Assembly: GCA_016719485.1 (NCBI GenBank)
Contig: JADJZB010000002.1
Location: 372,001 to 436,000 of the forward strand
Origin: Holophagales bacterium
GTDB lineage: Bacteria > Acidobacteriota > Thermoanaerobaculia > UBA5066
DNA: 64,000 nucleotides
Reading direction: 5' to 3'
The notes beneath the pieces are model-generated. The model was not told the origin of the DNA. It was given only the letters and a program-made list of their open reading frames with translations, and made no database searches. Positions within the stretch are counted from its first letter, which is position 1; each line of letters opens with the position of its first letter. Below are positions 42,474 to 50,304 of this stretch, piece by piece. Made by a program: the position numbers and the translations under genes.

Positions 42474-44483
42474 ATGAGAGCCCGAATGCTGATCGCGGGC
42501 GGCGCCGTCGCCCTCCTGGCCCTCGGCTGGGGAGGAGTGAACCGGCTCCGGAGAACTGCGGACGGAGGCGTCCCGCGCCGGCCGGATCCCTCGCTCACGG
42601 AGCACTTCGCCTCGAGGGTGACTGCGGCGGACCACGCGGCCGCGCTGGCGGCGCGCACGAGAGCGCCCTCGTCCGTCGTCTCGCCGGCGAGCCTTCGGAC
42701 CGACACCGGCATGCTCAGAAGCGGTGCGGAAGCCGTCGTCGTGCGCCGTCCGCAGTCGCCCCTCGAGCTGCAGCGGTTTCGAAGCGTCACCTCGATGGAG
42801 ATCCTGGGGCCTGCCGGGCGGGAGGGAACCGCCGTTCTCACCGATCTGAACCCCCGCATCAACGACGGATACGTTCTCGAGCTGATCTGGAGCGATGGCG
42901 AGGAGACGCGGCTTCACCTCGAGAACGCCCGTCCCGAGATCAACCGTCTCGTCCTCGATCCGGGCTTCCCCTCCGGCCTCGTGGTTGCCGGACCCGGCAA
43001 ACCACGCCCCTGCGACCTCTGGTCGGCCCGGGTCCCGGAACGGATGCAGGAGCTCGAGAAGAGACGGCGGCCCTACACCGCGCTGTGCGACGGCGACGTC
43101 CTGCTCCGGCACCGGACGCAGGGCTCCCGCACCTCGCGGGAGTGGGCGGCCGATTTCCTGCGCAGCAACGTGCCCGGCGGCGAGGGGCTGACCGCCCTCG
43201 TGAAGAACACCCTCTATGCCGACGCATTCCTCGAAGAGGCCCAGCTCGCACCCGGCGCGGCCCCCGTCCGGGAGCCGCCCGACGGTCCGGACTTTCCCCG
43301 CGCAGCGCTGGTGAACCCGCTGCACCGGACGGACCGGCTCGTCTCGCGCGAGCTGGGGATCACGATCGCCGAAGGCGGCGCGCCCGTCGTCGGAAGGTGG
43401 TACCCGGCGACCGCCACTCCCGGCGTCTTCGTGAGCCTGATGACGCCCGGGCGCGTCGCGGGAGAGGTCCTGGAGAAGAGCCCCGTGCGCGCCCTCGACG
43501 CCACCGAGTCCGGCGCGCTGGTCTACCTGATCGCCTTCGACCTCGAGCGTTTCGATCTCGGGTTCGGACTCGGCACGGACCACCCCGACGTCGGGTGGTC
43601 GGAACGCGCGCTGCCCGCCGTACGGACGCCGGCCCGGCCGGGACCGGACGGCTTCTCCGACCTCGTGCCGCTGGAGCCGACCGGGTTCGTCCCGCCGCAG
43701 GTCGCCGACAGGGTGATCGCGACGTTCGCCGGCGGCTTCAAGCGCGCTCACGGCGCCTTCCGCTCCGGCGCGCTCGCCCGCGTCAACGCGGGCAGCCACT
43801 ACGGTTTCGTGGAGGGAGGTGTCGTGATGAGCCGCCTGCAGCCCGGCCTCTCCACGCTCTTCGCGCTCGACGACGGGAACGTCGCGATGAAGACGTGGTC
43901 GCGCGCGGACGACGCCCTTCTCGAACGCGTCCGCTCCGCCCGGCAGAACGGCGTGCCCCTTCTCGAGGTCGAGCCCCGGACGGGCGAGGTGGTCGCGGGC
44001 GCGCTCGTCGGACACTGGGGAGAGGGCAACTGGGGGGGATCGCAGGACTCCAGGCTCAGGTCGGTCCGGGCGGGCGCCGGCATTCAGGAGTGGAACGGGC
44101 GGCGGTTCCTCGTCTTCGCGTACTTCTCCAGCGCCACGCCGTCGGCCATGGCCGTGGTCCTGGCCTCGTACGGCTGCCAGTACGCCATGCACCTCGACAT
44201 GAACGCGCCCGAGCACACCTACCTCGCGCTCTACCGGTCCCGTCAGGGCCGTCTCGACGTCGAGCACCTGGTCCGCGCCATGAGCGTCCTCGACAAGACC
44301 TCTGGAGGCACGACCATCCCCCGCTTCCTCGCGGTCGCCGACAACCGGGACTTCTTCTACCTGATGAGAAAGCGCGCAGGGAGGCCGGCCGAACCGCCAG
44401 GCGCGGCGAGGGCCGAGGCCTCCCCTGCCACCCCGGCCGCTCCGGCCGCTCCGGCCCCTCCGACATCCATCGTGGCGAAATGA
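42474..44483 (+). CDS. secreted protein with phosphodiester-glycosidase-like C-terminus
   Basis: 669 residues with an N-terminal anchor (MLIAGGAVALLALGWGG). The C-terminal half shows ATFAGGFKRAHGAF, AGSHYGFVEGG, VEPRTGEVVAGALVGHWG and YAMHLDMNAPEHTY, which resemble the NAGPA/phosphodiester-glycosidase (DUF2233) fold; this match is tentative. The N-terminal half is unrecognised. The tail is Pro/Ala-rich. An ATG at 42486 has a better ribosome site than the one chosen. It overlaps the FGE-like gene by 4 bp (ATGA), so the two form an operon, possibly under P15. Confidence 0.65.
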   Translation: MRARMLIAGGAVALLALGWGGVNRLRRTADGGVPRRPDPSLTEHFASRVTAADHAAALAARTRAPSSVVSPASLRTDTGMLRSGAEAVVVRRPQSPLELQRFRSVTSMEILGPAGREGTAVLTDLNPRINDGYVLELIWSDGEETRLHLENARPEINRLVLDPGFPSGLVVAGPGKPRPCDLWSARVPERMQELEKRRRPYTALCDGDVLLRHRTQGSRTSREWAADFLRSNVPGGEGLTALVKNTLYADAFLEEAQLAPGAAPVREPPDGPDFPRAALVNPLHRTDRLVSRELGITIAEGGAPVVGRWYPATATPGVFVSLMTPGRVAGEVLEKSPVRALDATESGALVYLIAFDLERFDLGFGLGTDHPDVGWSERALPAVRTPARPGPDGFSDLVPLEPTGFVPPQVADRVIATFAGGFKRAHGAFRSGALARVNAGSHYGFVEGGVVMSRLQPGLSTLFALDDGNVAMKTWSRADDALLERVRSARQNGVPLLEVEPRTGEVVAGALVGHWGEGNWGGSQDSRLRSVRAGAGIQEWNGRRFLVFAYFSSATPSAMAVVLASYGCQYAMHLDMNAPEHTYLALYRSRQGRLDVEHLVRAMSVLDKTSGGTTIPRFLAVADNRDFFYLMRKRAGRPAEPPGAARAEASPATPAAPAAPAPPTSIVAK

Positions 44484-45509
44484 ACCGAGGACCCCGCTCC
44501 CCTCTCGCCTGGCGGGTCCACGCCGTCCTGGCGGCCGTCCTGCTGCCGGCGTCGTTCGCGGCCGCGACGGTCCTCGAAGACCGGAACGATGCGATGCTTC
44601 TGAAGCTCGAGAAGTCCCACGGGTACACCTCGAGCCAGATGACCGCCGTTCGGCGCATCTTCGAGCGCTCGCGTTTCGCCGGCCAGGGCAACCCCGCGAT
44701 CTCGAAGCATCCGCTCACCCTCGAGGAGTGCCGGGATCGACGCGCCGCCCAGGCCGTTCCCGACGTGAACCCGCTCTTCGCGAAGGTCTGTGGCGGCCCC
44801 TTCATGGCGCCGCTCTTCGACCCGGCCAGGGAGACCCCGGAACAGGCGCGCTCCTGCATCGACCAGTTCGAGTTCCCCGACATCCCGTGCGAGGTCCCGG
44901 TCGTCTGGATCCGCGCCGGCGAGGCCGCCGAGGTCTGCGAGGCGCTCGGCAAGAGGCTCTGCGACGCGCACGAGTGGGAAGGGGCCTGCGCCGGCGCGCT
45001 CCTGGCGCCCGACTATCGATTCGGCCCGGACGCCGGAGGGGACGCCGGGGCGGCCGTGGGCCGGATGCGCGCGACGCACAACCGGGCCCGCCACGCCGGA
45101 CAGGTCCTGGTCCTACGGTCCCGCCTTCCGGAAAGGCGTCTGCGGAACGTCCAGTCACAAGACCCCGGGTTGCCCGGGCGGCGGCTGGGAGCGGTGCGGC
45201 TCGAACACGTTCCCGGCAGGCTCCTTTCCCGAGTGCCGGAGCTCTCTCGGCGTCTTCGACCTCCACGGCAACGCGGCCGAGCACATGAACCTTCCGCTCG
45301 ACGAGAGGCAGATGTCCAGCCGCGGCAGCCGGACGCTGGGCGTGACCGAGATGAAGGGAAGCTGGTTCGCCTTCGACGACTTCAGGGCGCACGAGGACTG
45401 GTGCCGGTGGCGCGCCCCGTTCTGGCACGGGACGAGGGTCCTGGACCCGAGGAGCCACGCGAACTACCACCTCGGCTTCCGGTGCTGCAAGAGCCTGCCG
45501 CCGCCCTGA
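44480..45509 (+). pseudogene. formylglycine-generating-enzyme-like protein, one frameshift
   Basis: About 342 residues of secreted SUMF1/FGE-sulfatase fold. A signal peptide is followed by a helical section and the FGE-like core (WIRAGEAAEVCEALGKRLCDAHEWEGAC). The frame breaks at CAGG near 45103-45104; dropping one G gives SWSYGPAFRKGVCGT and then CGSNTFPAGSFPECR, VFDLHGNAAEHMNLP and NYHLGFRCC. The Cys pair typical of FGE catalysis is not clearly placed, so it may be a structural or binding relative. A sequencing indel is plausible. It is translationally coupled to the preceding gene. Confidence 0.72.
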
Positions 45510-45520
45510 GGGGCCGCAGC

Positions 45521-46405
45521 TCAGCTCGGACCGAGGAGGCGACGGGCGTTGGGGTCCGGCCCTTCGTCGCTCAGAAGACCCGCCCGGGACGGATCTTCGA
45601 GGACGTCGAACACCGATCGCGCCTCACCGTCCACCAGGACCGTGCTGCTCACGAGGCGGATGCCGTGGCTGTAGTCGGCGTACCGTGCTTCGTGAACCGT
45701 GCTGAGAGGCTGGATCGCCTCGCCGTCGGGACGCAGCCAGCCGTAGATCGCCACGCGTCCCGGGTACGACGCGAGGCGGGGCGTGATCACGACGTCCTTC
45801 TTGGTCCCCGAGACGAGCGTACCCGGCGCGAACCGGCGCTGCTGGCGATCGATCGTCTCGTTGTGGGCCTTGAAATAGGCGACGGAGGTCATCGCCCTGC
45901 AGGCGGGCATGGGATGCGGATCCAGCTTCGCCTCGGCCTGGACGTGGATGGTGTTCACGATCTTGCGGGTCGGCAGGGTGAACCCGAACTTCCGGGCGAC
46001 GGCGAGGGCCTCGGGGAGCCCGAGCGGAACCCGGACGAAGTCCTCGTCCGAACCGACGGCGAGGTAGTCGGGCATGACCCACACGACCGCCCTCACGAGG
46101 GCGCCGGAGGGACCCGGCGTGCTCGTCACCACGGACCGGAGCTGCCGCAGGGCGCTCGGGATGTTCCCCTCGAGGAGCTGCTCGACGAGCACGCGCGACC
46201 GCTCCTCCCGGCTCGACGACGCGAGGCGCGCCATCAGCTGCGAGCCCGTCAGAGCGAAGGGGGTACGCGGGGGAATCGAGGCGACGAGGTCCACCGGGAA
46301 CCGGGCGGCGGGGGCCGCGAGTGACGTCTTCGCAGGGGCCCCGACGAGGGCGAGCGCGGCGATGCCGACGAGTCCGCCCAGGGTCAACCGCCTCCGACAC
46401 GCCAT
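45521..46405 (-). CDS. secreted hypothetical protein
   Basis: 294 residues with a signal peptide (TLGGLVGIAALALVGAPA). A helical middle (LLEGNIPSALRQLRSVV) precedes a conserved-looking C-terminal domain: VNTIHVQAEAKLDPHPMP, RMTSVAYFKAHNETIDRQ..., YADYSHGIRLVS. The His-rich HPMP and YSHGIRL segments might bind metal or act catalytically, but no family is recognised. The stop lies 11 bp from the convergent FGE-like gene. It is downstream of the chalcone-isomerase-like gene by 74 bp. Confidence 0.68.
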   Translation of the reverse strand: MACRRRLTLGGLVGIAALALVGAPAKTSLAAPAARFPVDLVASIPPRTPFALTGSQLMARLASSSREERSRVLVEQLLEGNIPSALRQLRSVVTSTPGPSGALVRAVVWVMPDYLAVGSDEDFVRVPLGLPEALAVARKFGFTLPTRKIVNTIHVQAEAKLDPHPMPACRAMTSVAYFKAHNETIDRQQRRFAPGTLVSGTKKDVVITPRLASYPGRVAIYGWLRPDGEAIQPLSTVHEARYADYSHGIRLVSSTVLVDGEARSVFDVLEDPSRAGLLSDEGPDPNARRLLGPS

Positions 46406-46479
46406 CGGCCTTGCACCGTACGCGCCGCGGACCGTGAAAGCAATCAGCCGGTGAGGCGCTTCACCTCGGTGCCACAGCG

Positions 46480-47058
46480 TCAGGCGCGCCCGAGAAGGCG
46501 CCTCTTCATCTCTTCTTTCGGCGGATGCGGGCCGACGTAGACGAGGAGGAACGCGTCCGCGAAGTCCTTCCCTTCGAACGCGGTCGTCGTCCCGTCCGAC
46601 ATCCTGATCGTCGAGCCCTTGCCGGGCTCGTACGTGAAGGTCATCCGGTCTCCACTCTTGAAGTCCTTGATGGCCAGCAGCATCTTCGCGATCTGACCCC
46701 GGGCCCGCCTGCCCTTCTCCCCCGCGTTTCTCGCGAAATCCTGCTCGAGCGGCGTGACGAGCTGTTCCCGGCTCACCGCCCGGAGGAACTGCAGGATCAG
46801 GACCTTGGGAACGTCCGGGCCGACGACGGCCTCGGTCTCGTGGGCCGGCACCGGAAGGTAGAGAGCCACGACGTAGACCCGGATCACGAGCTTCTTCAGG
46901 AGGGCCGTACCGTTGAGCTTCAGCTGCCGGCCACCCGCCTCGACCGTCTCCGGCAACGTCACGCCCGCGATCCGGGCCGCCGGAAGCGGCCGCGCCATCA
47001 GGAGGCTCGCCAGGGAGGTGGCGAGCCACAGCGCCGGCCGCTTCCGGATGCCGATCAT
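46480..47058 (-). CDS. chalcone-isomerase-like periplasmic protein
   Basis: 192 residues: signal peptide (LWLATSLASLLMARPLPA) then the chalcone-isomerase-like domain (VTLPETVEAGGRQLKLNGTALLKK, VYVVALYLP, RMTFTYEPGKGSTIRM). Bacterial members lack flavonoid substrates and probably bind fatty acids or other lipids. It starts 2 bp after the stop of the upstream secreted protein, so they are co-transcribed. Confidence 0.82.
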   Translation of the reverse strand: MIGIRKRPALWLATSLASLLMARPLPAARIAGVTLPETVEAGGRQLKLNGTALLKKLVIRVYVVALYLPVPAHETEAVVGPDVPKVLILQFLRAVSREQLVTPLEQDFARNAGEKGRRARGQIAKMLLAIKDFKSGDRMTFTYEPGKGSTIRMSDGTTTAFEGKDFADAFLLVYVGPHPPKEEMKRRLLGRA

Positions 47059-47060
47059 GC

Positions 47061-48704
47061 CTACGGGAGCCGCCGGGCGATCTGGATGGCCGGGTCGTTC
47101 GTGATGTTGTCCGCGACCGTCGCGTAGACGAAGGCCGAGCCGGAGGTCACGGTGACCGTGACGCTCTCGTCGCCCGTGAAAGTGATTCCTTCGAAGAACT
47201 CCGCCGCGGACCGCTGGATGTAGTAGGTGGCCGGGTAGTTCTGGGTGAACTTCTTGAGCTCGCTGCCATAGGCGTCGCGGAGCGTGAAGGTCAGGGTCGC
47301 GCCGGAGTCGAGGGTCCTGAGACCGACGCTGAAGCGGAACTTCTGGAAGTCCGACGGCGCGAGGAGGACGCCGGAATCCCCGCCCGACAGCGCGTCGCCG
47401 GGAGGAAGGCCGTACTCCGTGACGCCCGTCGTGCCCAGCGACCCCGCGTCGTTGTAGACACGAGCCCTGATGACCGGGGTGGCGCCGCCCTCGGGGACGA
47501 CGTCGAGGCTCCCGTTTCCGGTGGTGCCGATGAGGCCGAGCACGTTCGGGAACTGGAGGGTCTGGCGCGGCTGCAGCGTATAGCGGACGAAGGAGTCGCC
47601 CGCCGAACCGCTCCGCTCCTTCGGGTGGTAGACGAGCCTGCCGAACGCGAGGCTCCCCGACGGGTTGCTGAGCTGCACCGCCGTCCGGTAGAAGGCGCCG
47701 TTGAGACCCGGCGAGGAGACGACGGTCACGATCGTGGCGGCCACCTCTCCGGGGAGCGGGCTCGGCGTGACGATCACCTGGACCCGGCTCACGGTGGCGC
47801 CGCCGAGACCCGTGACCGTGAGGGTGTACGTCGTCGTCGTCATGGGGTGAACGACGACCGAACCGGAGGTCGGAACCGGTCCGACACCCTGGTCGATCGA
47901 CGCGGAGTCGCCCCCGGTCGTGGACCAGCTGAGGGTCGCCGCTTCACCGGGCGCGACCGACGCGGGGCTGGCCGAGTAGAAGTTGACGATCGGGAGCTCC
48001 GCGCTGGAGCCGCTGACGGTGACGGTCACGGTGTTCGAGTAGATCTGCTGGGTCGTACCCTGGTTGAACGCCCAGGCCCTGTAGCTGTAGGTGCCGGGAG
48101 CGAGGCCGAAATCGATCTCGGAGAGAACGGTTCCCGCCGGACAGATGTCGTAGAAGTACTTCGTGTCGATCTGCCGGAAGTACCCGTCGGCACCCGCCCT
48201 CTCGAGGACGACGGCCGCGGTGCGCGAGTCCCCCTGCGTGAGCGACAGGGTGACCTGGTTCGCCGCCGTTCCCGATATCGCGATGACGGGAGGCGACGGG
48301 GGCACGACGAACGAATCGTCGAGCCAGGACCCGGGTGCCGACACGTCGCAGTCCTTCACCCGCACCCAGAACTGGTAGACGCGGTCGGCCGTCTCGAGTG
48401 TGACGGTGTGGATCCTCGAGGTCGTCTCCGCGATCACCGTGAACGCGGAGAAGGGCGAGCAGTAGTCGCCCGCCACCGCGCGCAACACCTGATACGTCGT
48501 GTCGGCGGCGGCGCCCGAAGGGGCGTCCCACGCGTACGTGACCTGCCGCGGGAAGTCCTGCGAGCTGTTCACGAAGCGGAAGTTGGGAATCGTCGTGCCC
48601 GGGGGGCAGGGCTGGGCCGCTGCCGCTCCGGCCACCAGCAACGCCAGGACGAGAGAGATGCGGGTCACGGGGCTGAGGAGCCCCACCCGTCCCATAGCTT
48701 TCAT
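47061..48704 (-). CDS. secreted Fn3/Ig-domain protein
   Basis: 547 residues with a signal peptide (RISLVLALLVAGAAAAQP). Two fibronectin-III-like domains (about 30-130 and 140-235) and an Ig-like unit (PASVAPGEAATLSWSTTGG...TYTLTVTGLGG) precede a 220-residue domain beginning VTVVSSPGLNGAFYRTAVQLSNPSG that recalls the protein at 22388. No catalytic motif; probably a cell-surface or matrix protein. The ATG at 48704 has GAGGAGG-type spacing. The 28-residue DUF3309-like gene is 100 bp upstream. Confidence 0.75.
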   Translation of the reverse strand: MKAMGRVGLLSPVTRISLVLALLVAGAAAAQPCPPGTTIPNFRFVNSSQDFPRQVTYAWDAPSGAAADTTYQVLRAVAGDYCSPFSAFTVIAETTSRIHTVTLETADRVYQFWVRVKDCDVSAPGSWLDDSFVVPPSPPVIAISGTAANQVTLSLTQGDSRTAAVVLERAGADGYFRQIDTKYFYDICPAGTVLSEIDFGLAPGTYSYRAWAFNQGTTQQIYSNTVTVTVSGSSAELPIVNFYSASPASVAPGEAATLSWSTTGGDSASIDQGVGPVPTSGSVVVHPMTTTTYTLTVTGLGGATVSRVQVIVTPSPLPGEVAATIVTVVSSPGLNGAFYRTAVQLSNPSGSLAFGRLVYHPKERSGSAGDSFVRYTLQPRQTLQFPNVLGLIGTTGNGSLDVVPEGGATPVIRARVYNDAGSLGTTGVTEYGLPPGDALSGGDSGVLLAPSDFQKFRFSVGLRTLDSGATLTFTLRDAYGSELKKFTQNYPATYYIQRSAAEFFEGITFTGDESVTVTVTSGSAFVYATVADNITNDPAIQIARRLP

Positions 48705-48804
48705 CGGATCCTCCTCGAAACCGCGCATGCGGCTGTGTCGCGCTCGCGCAAGGGTCGTGCCGGCATCACGGGGCGGAGCTTCTCCGCCCCGGCCCGTACG
48801 TCGA

Positions 48805-48891
48805 CTACCCTCGCCGGCCCCTCCAGTAGAAGCCCCCGCCCCCGAACAGGAGAATCAGGACGACGATGATGAGGATGGTGTTCGTGCTCAT
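48805..48891 (-). CDS. 28-residue DUF3309-like membrane peptide
   Basis: MSTNTILIIVVLILLFGGGG followed by FYWRGRRG: one transmembrane helix, a Gly run and a basic tail, the DUF3309 pattern. AGGAGGG lies 7 bp before the ATG. It is driven by sigma-54 promoter P8, head-to-head with the DUF2383 gene. Such peptides are usually missed by gene callers. They are associated with stress conditions in other diderms; molecular role unknown. Confidence 0.8.
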   Translation of the reverse strand: MSTNTILIIVVLILLFGGGGFYWRGRRG

Positions 48892-48922
48892 GGGTATTCC
48901 CTCCTATGTCGACGAGGCTGGA

Positions 48923-48937
48923 GCACGGAACGTGCCA
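48923..48937 (-). promoter_or_regulatory. sigma-54 -24/-12 promoter P8
   Basis: Minus strand TGGCAC-GTTCC-GTGC. Predicted start near 48911, 20 nt before the start codon at 48891. Its -24 box is 7 bp from that of P9. Confidence 0.75.
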
Positions 48938-48944
48938 CGACCAA

Positions 48945-48959
48945 TGGCACGTGGACTGC
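48945..48959 (+). promoter_or_regulatory. sigma-54 -24/-12 promoter P9
   Basis: TGGCAC-GTGGA-CTGC, back-to-back with P8. Predicted start near 48971, 18 nt before the DUF2383 ATG and ahead of GGAGGGAG. No TTTTCAA motif within 120 bp on either side. Confidence 0.75.
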
Positions 48960-48988
48960 TTCGAAGGGCGGAGGGAGCAGCGAGCACA

Positions 48989-49447
48989 ATGAGCACGACA
49001 GTCCCCACAGAGCGTTCCGTCGAAGTTCTGAACTCCCTTCTCCGGGGCGAGATCTCGGCCCAGGAGGCCCACGAAAAGGCCCTGGCGCTCTCGGCCGACA
49101 TGACGGCGAACGAGACCGCGGAGATCCGGCGCATCTCGGCCGAGCACACCCGGTCGGCGGAGGCCCTGCGCACGGAGGTCTTTCGGCTGGGAGGCCAGCC
49201 GGCCGGCTCCGCCGGGGCCTGGGGCGCGTTCGCGAGGGCGTTCCAGTCGTCCGCGAACATGCTGGGGGTCTCCACCGCGTTCTCGTCCCTGTGCGAGGGT
49301 GAAACGCACGGCCTGAAGGAGTACGAGGAGGCGCTCGAGACCGCGTCGGGGCCCACGAGGTCGCTCCTTCAGGACGTGCTGATACCGAACCAGAAGAGGC
49401 ACATCGCCGCCCTGGACGTCATCGGCAACCGCCGCCGCGCGGGCTGA
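48989..49447 (+). CDS. DUF2383 ferritin-like protein, copy 3
   Basis: 152 residues: VEVLNSLLRGEISAQEAHEKAL, AEHTRSAEALRTEVFRLGG and LIPNQKRHIAALDVI give the same helical plan as copies at 20503 and 25949, with a longer N-terminus. The start chosen (ATG 48989) follows GGAGGGAG and the predicted P9 transcript start; the longer frame upstream runs through the promoter. Downstream is an endonuclease-like gene 101 bp away. Confidence 0.83.
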   Translation: MSTTVPTERSVEVLNSLLRGEISAQEAHEKALALSADMTANETAEIRRISAEHTRSAEALRTEVFRLGGQPAGSAGAWGAFARAFQSSANMLGVSTAFSSLCEGETHGLKEYEEALETASGPTRSLLQDVLIPNQKRHIAALDVIGNRRRAG

Positions 49448-49548
49448 CCTGGCGTCGCCCCTCCCGCGCGCGCCGTCGGGGCGGCCGGCTGGAGGAAGTG
49501 CAAAGGCCCGGGCAGCCTTTTCAAACGCCCGCCCATGGCAGGGGAATA

Positions 49549-50304
49549 ATGGTGTCGATGCGCTTCCGCGTCATGACCTACAACATCCACCGCGCGATCG
49601 GCATCGACCGGCGCTTTCGTCCGGAGCGGGTCACCCGCATCATCGGGACCTACGAGCCGGACATCGTCCTCCTGCAGGAGGTGGACGACGGCGTCCCGCG
49701 CTCCCGCAGGCTGAATCTCGGCCTGGAGCTGGCGCAGAGCACGGGGTATCCCTACCTCGCCATCGGGCACAACGTCACGCTCCGAAAGGGCCGCTACGGC
49801 AACGCCACCCTGAGCCGGCATCCGATCCTCCTGGAGCGCAACATCGACCTGACCATCGGCACCCTGAAACGGCGCGGCTGCCAGCACACGGCCATCGCCC
49901 TCGGCGATCCCGGGGGTCGCACCCACCGCCTCGAAGTCTTCAACCTGCATCTCGGTCTCTCGGCCCGCCAGCGAGAGCTTCAGGTGGCGCTTCTCGCCCG
50001 CTCCCGCGAGCTGGCGTCCCTGCCGCCCAGCGCGGCCTGCCTCGTGGGGGGCGACTTCAACGACTGGCGCTCGCAGCTCACTCCCGTCTTCACCGGACCG
50101 ATGCAGTTCCGGTCCGCGACCGAGAGCACGGCCAGAGGCGAGAAGACGCTTCTGACCTACCCGTCCTTCTTCCCGAGGGGTCCCCTCGACCGCATCTACT
50201 ACCGAGGGCCGCTGGCGCTCTTCGCGGCGAAGCGTTGCCGGCTGCGGATCTCGCGGATCGCCAGCGACCACCTTCCGATCGTCGCCGACTTCGAGATCCG
50301 CTGA
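49549..50304 (+). CDS. endonuclease/exonuclease/phosphatase-family protein
   Basis: 251 residues of EEP fold: MTYNIHRAIGID, LLQEVDDG, GNATLSRHPI, NLHLGLSARQRELQ, GGDFNDW and SDHLPIVADF supply the metal and catalytic Asn/Glu/Asp/His set. Members of this cytosolic subgroup cut nucleic acids or phospho-sugars/lipids; substrate unknown. A TTTTCAAACGCCCGCC motif at 49518-49524 is 24 bp before the ATG, matching the activator-like sites, but no sigma-54 promoter follows it. The stop abuts the convergent DUF3943 gene. Confidence 0.87.
   Translation: MVSMRFRVMTYNIHRAIGIDRRFRPERVTRIIGTYEPDIVLLQEVDDGVPRSRRLNLGLELAQSTGYPYLAIGHNVTLRKGRYGNATLSRHPILLERNIDLTIGTLKRRGCQHTAIALGDPGGRTHRLEVFNLHLGLSARQRELQVALLARSRELASLPPSAACLVGGDFNDWRSQLTPVFTGPMQFRSATESTARGEKTLLTYPSFFPRGPLDRIYYRGPLALFAAKRCRLRISRIASDHLPIVADFEIR

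Noticed and set aside
46413..46427. Sigma-54-like CGGCGC-GTACG-GTGC on the minus strand before the gene at 45521
   Set aside because: The predicted start of transcription lies downstream of the start codon and the -24 box is poor.
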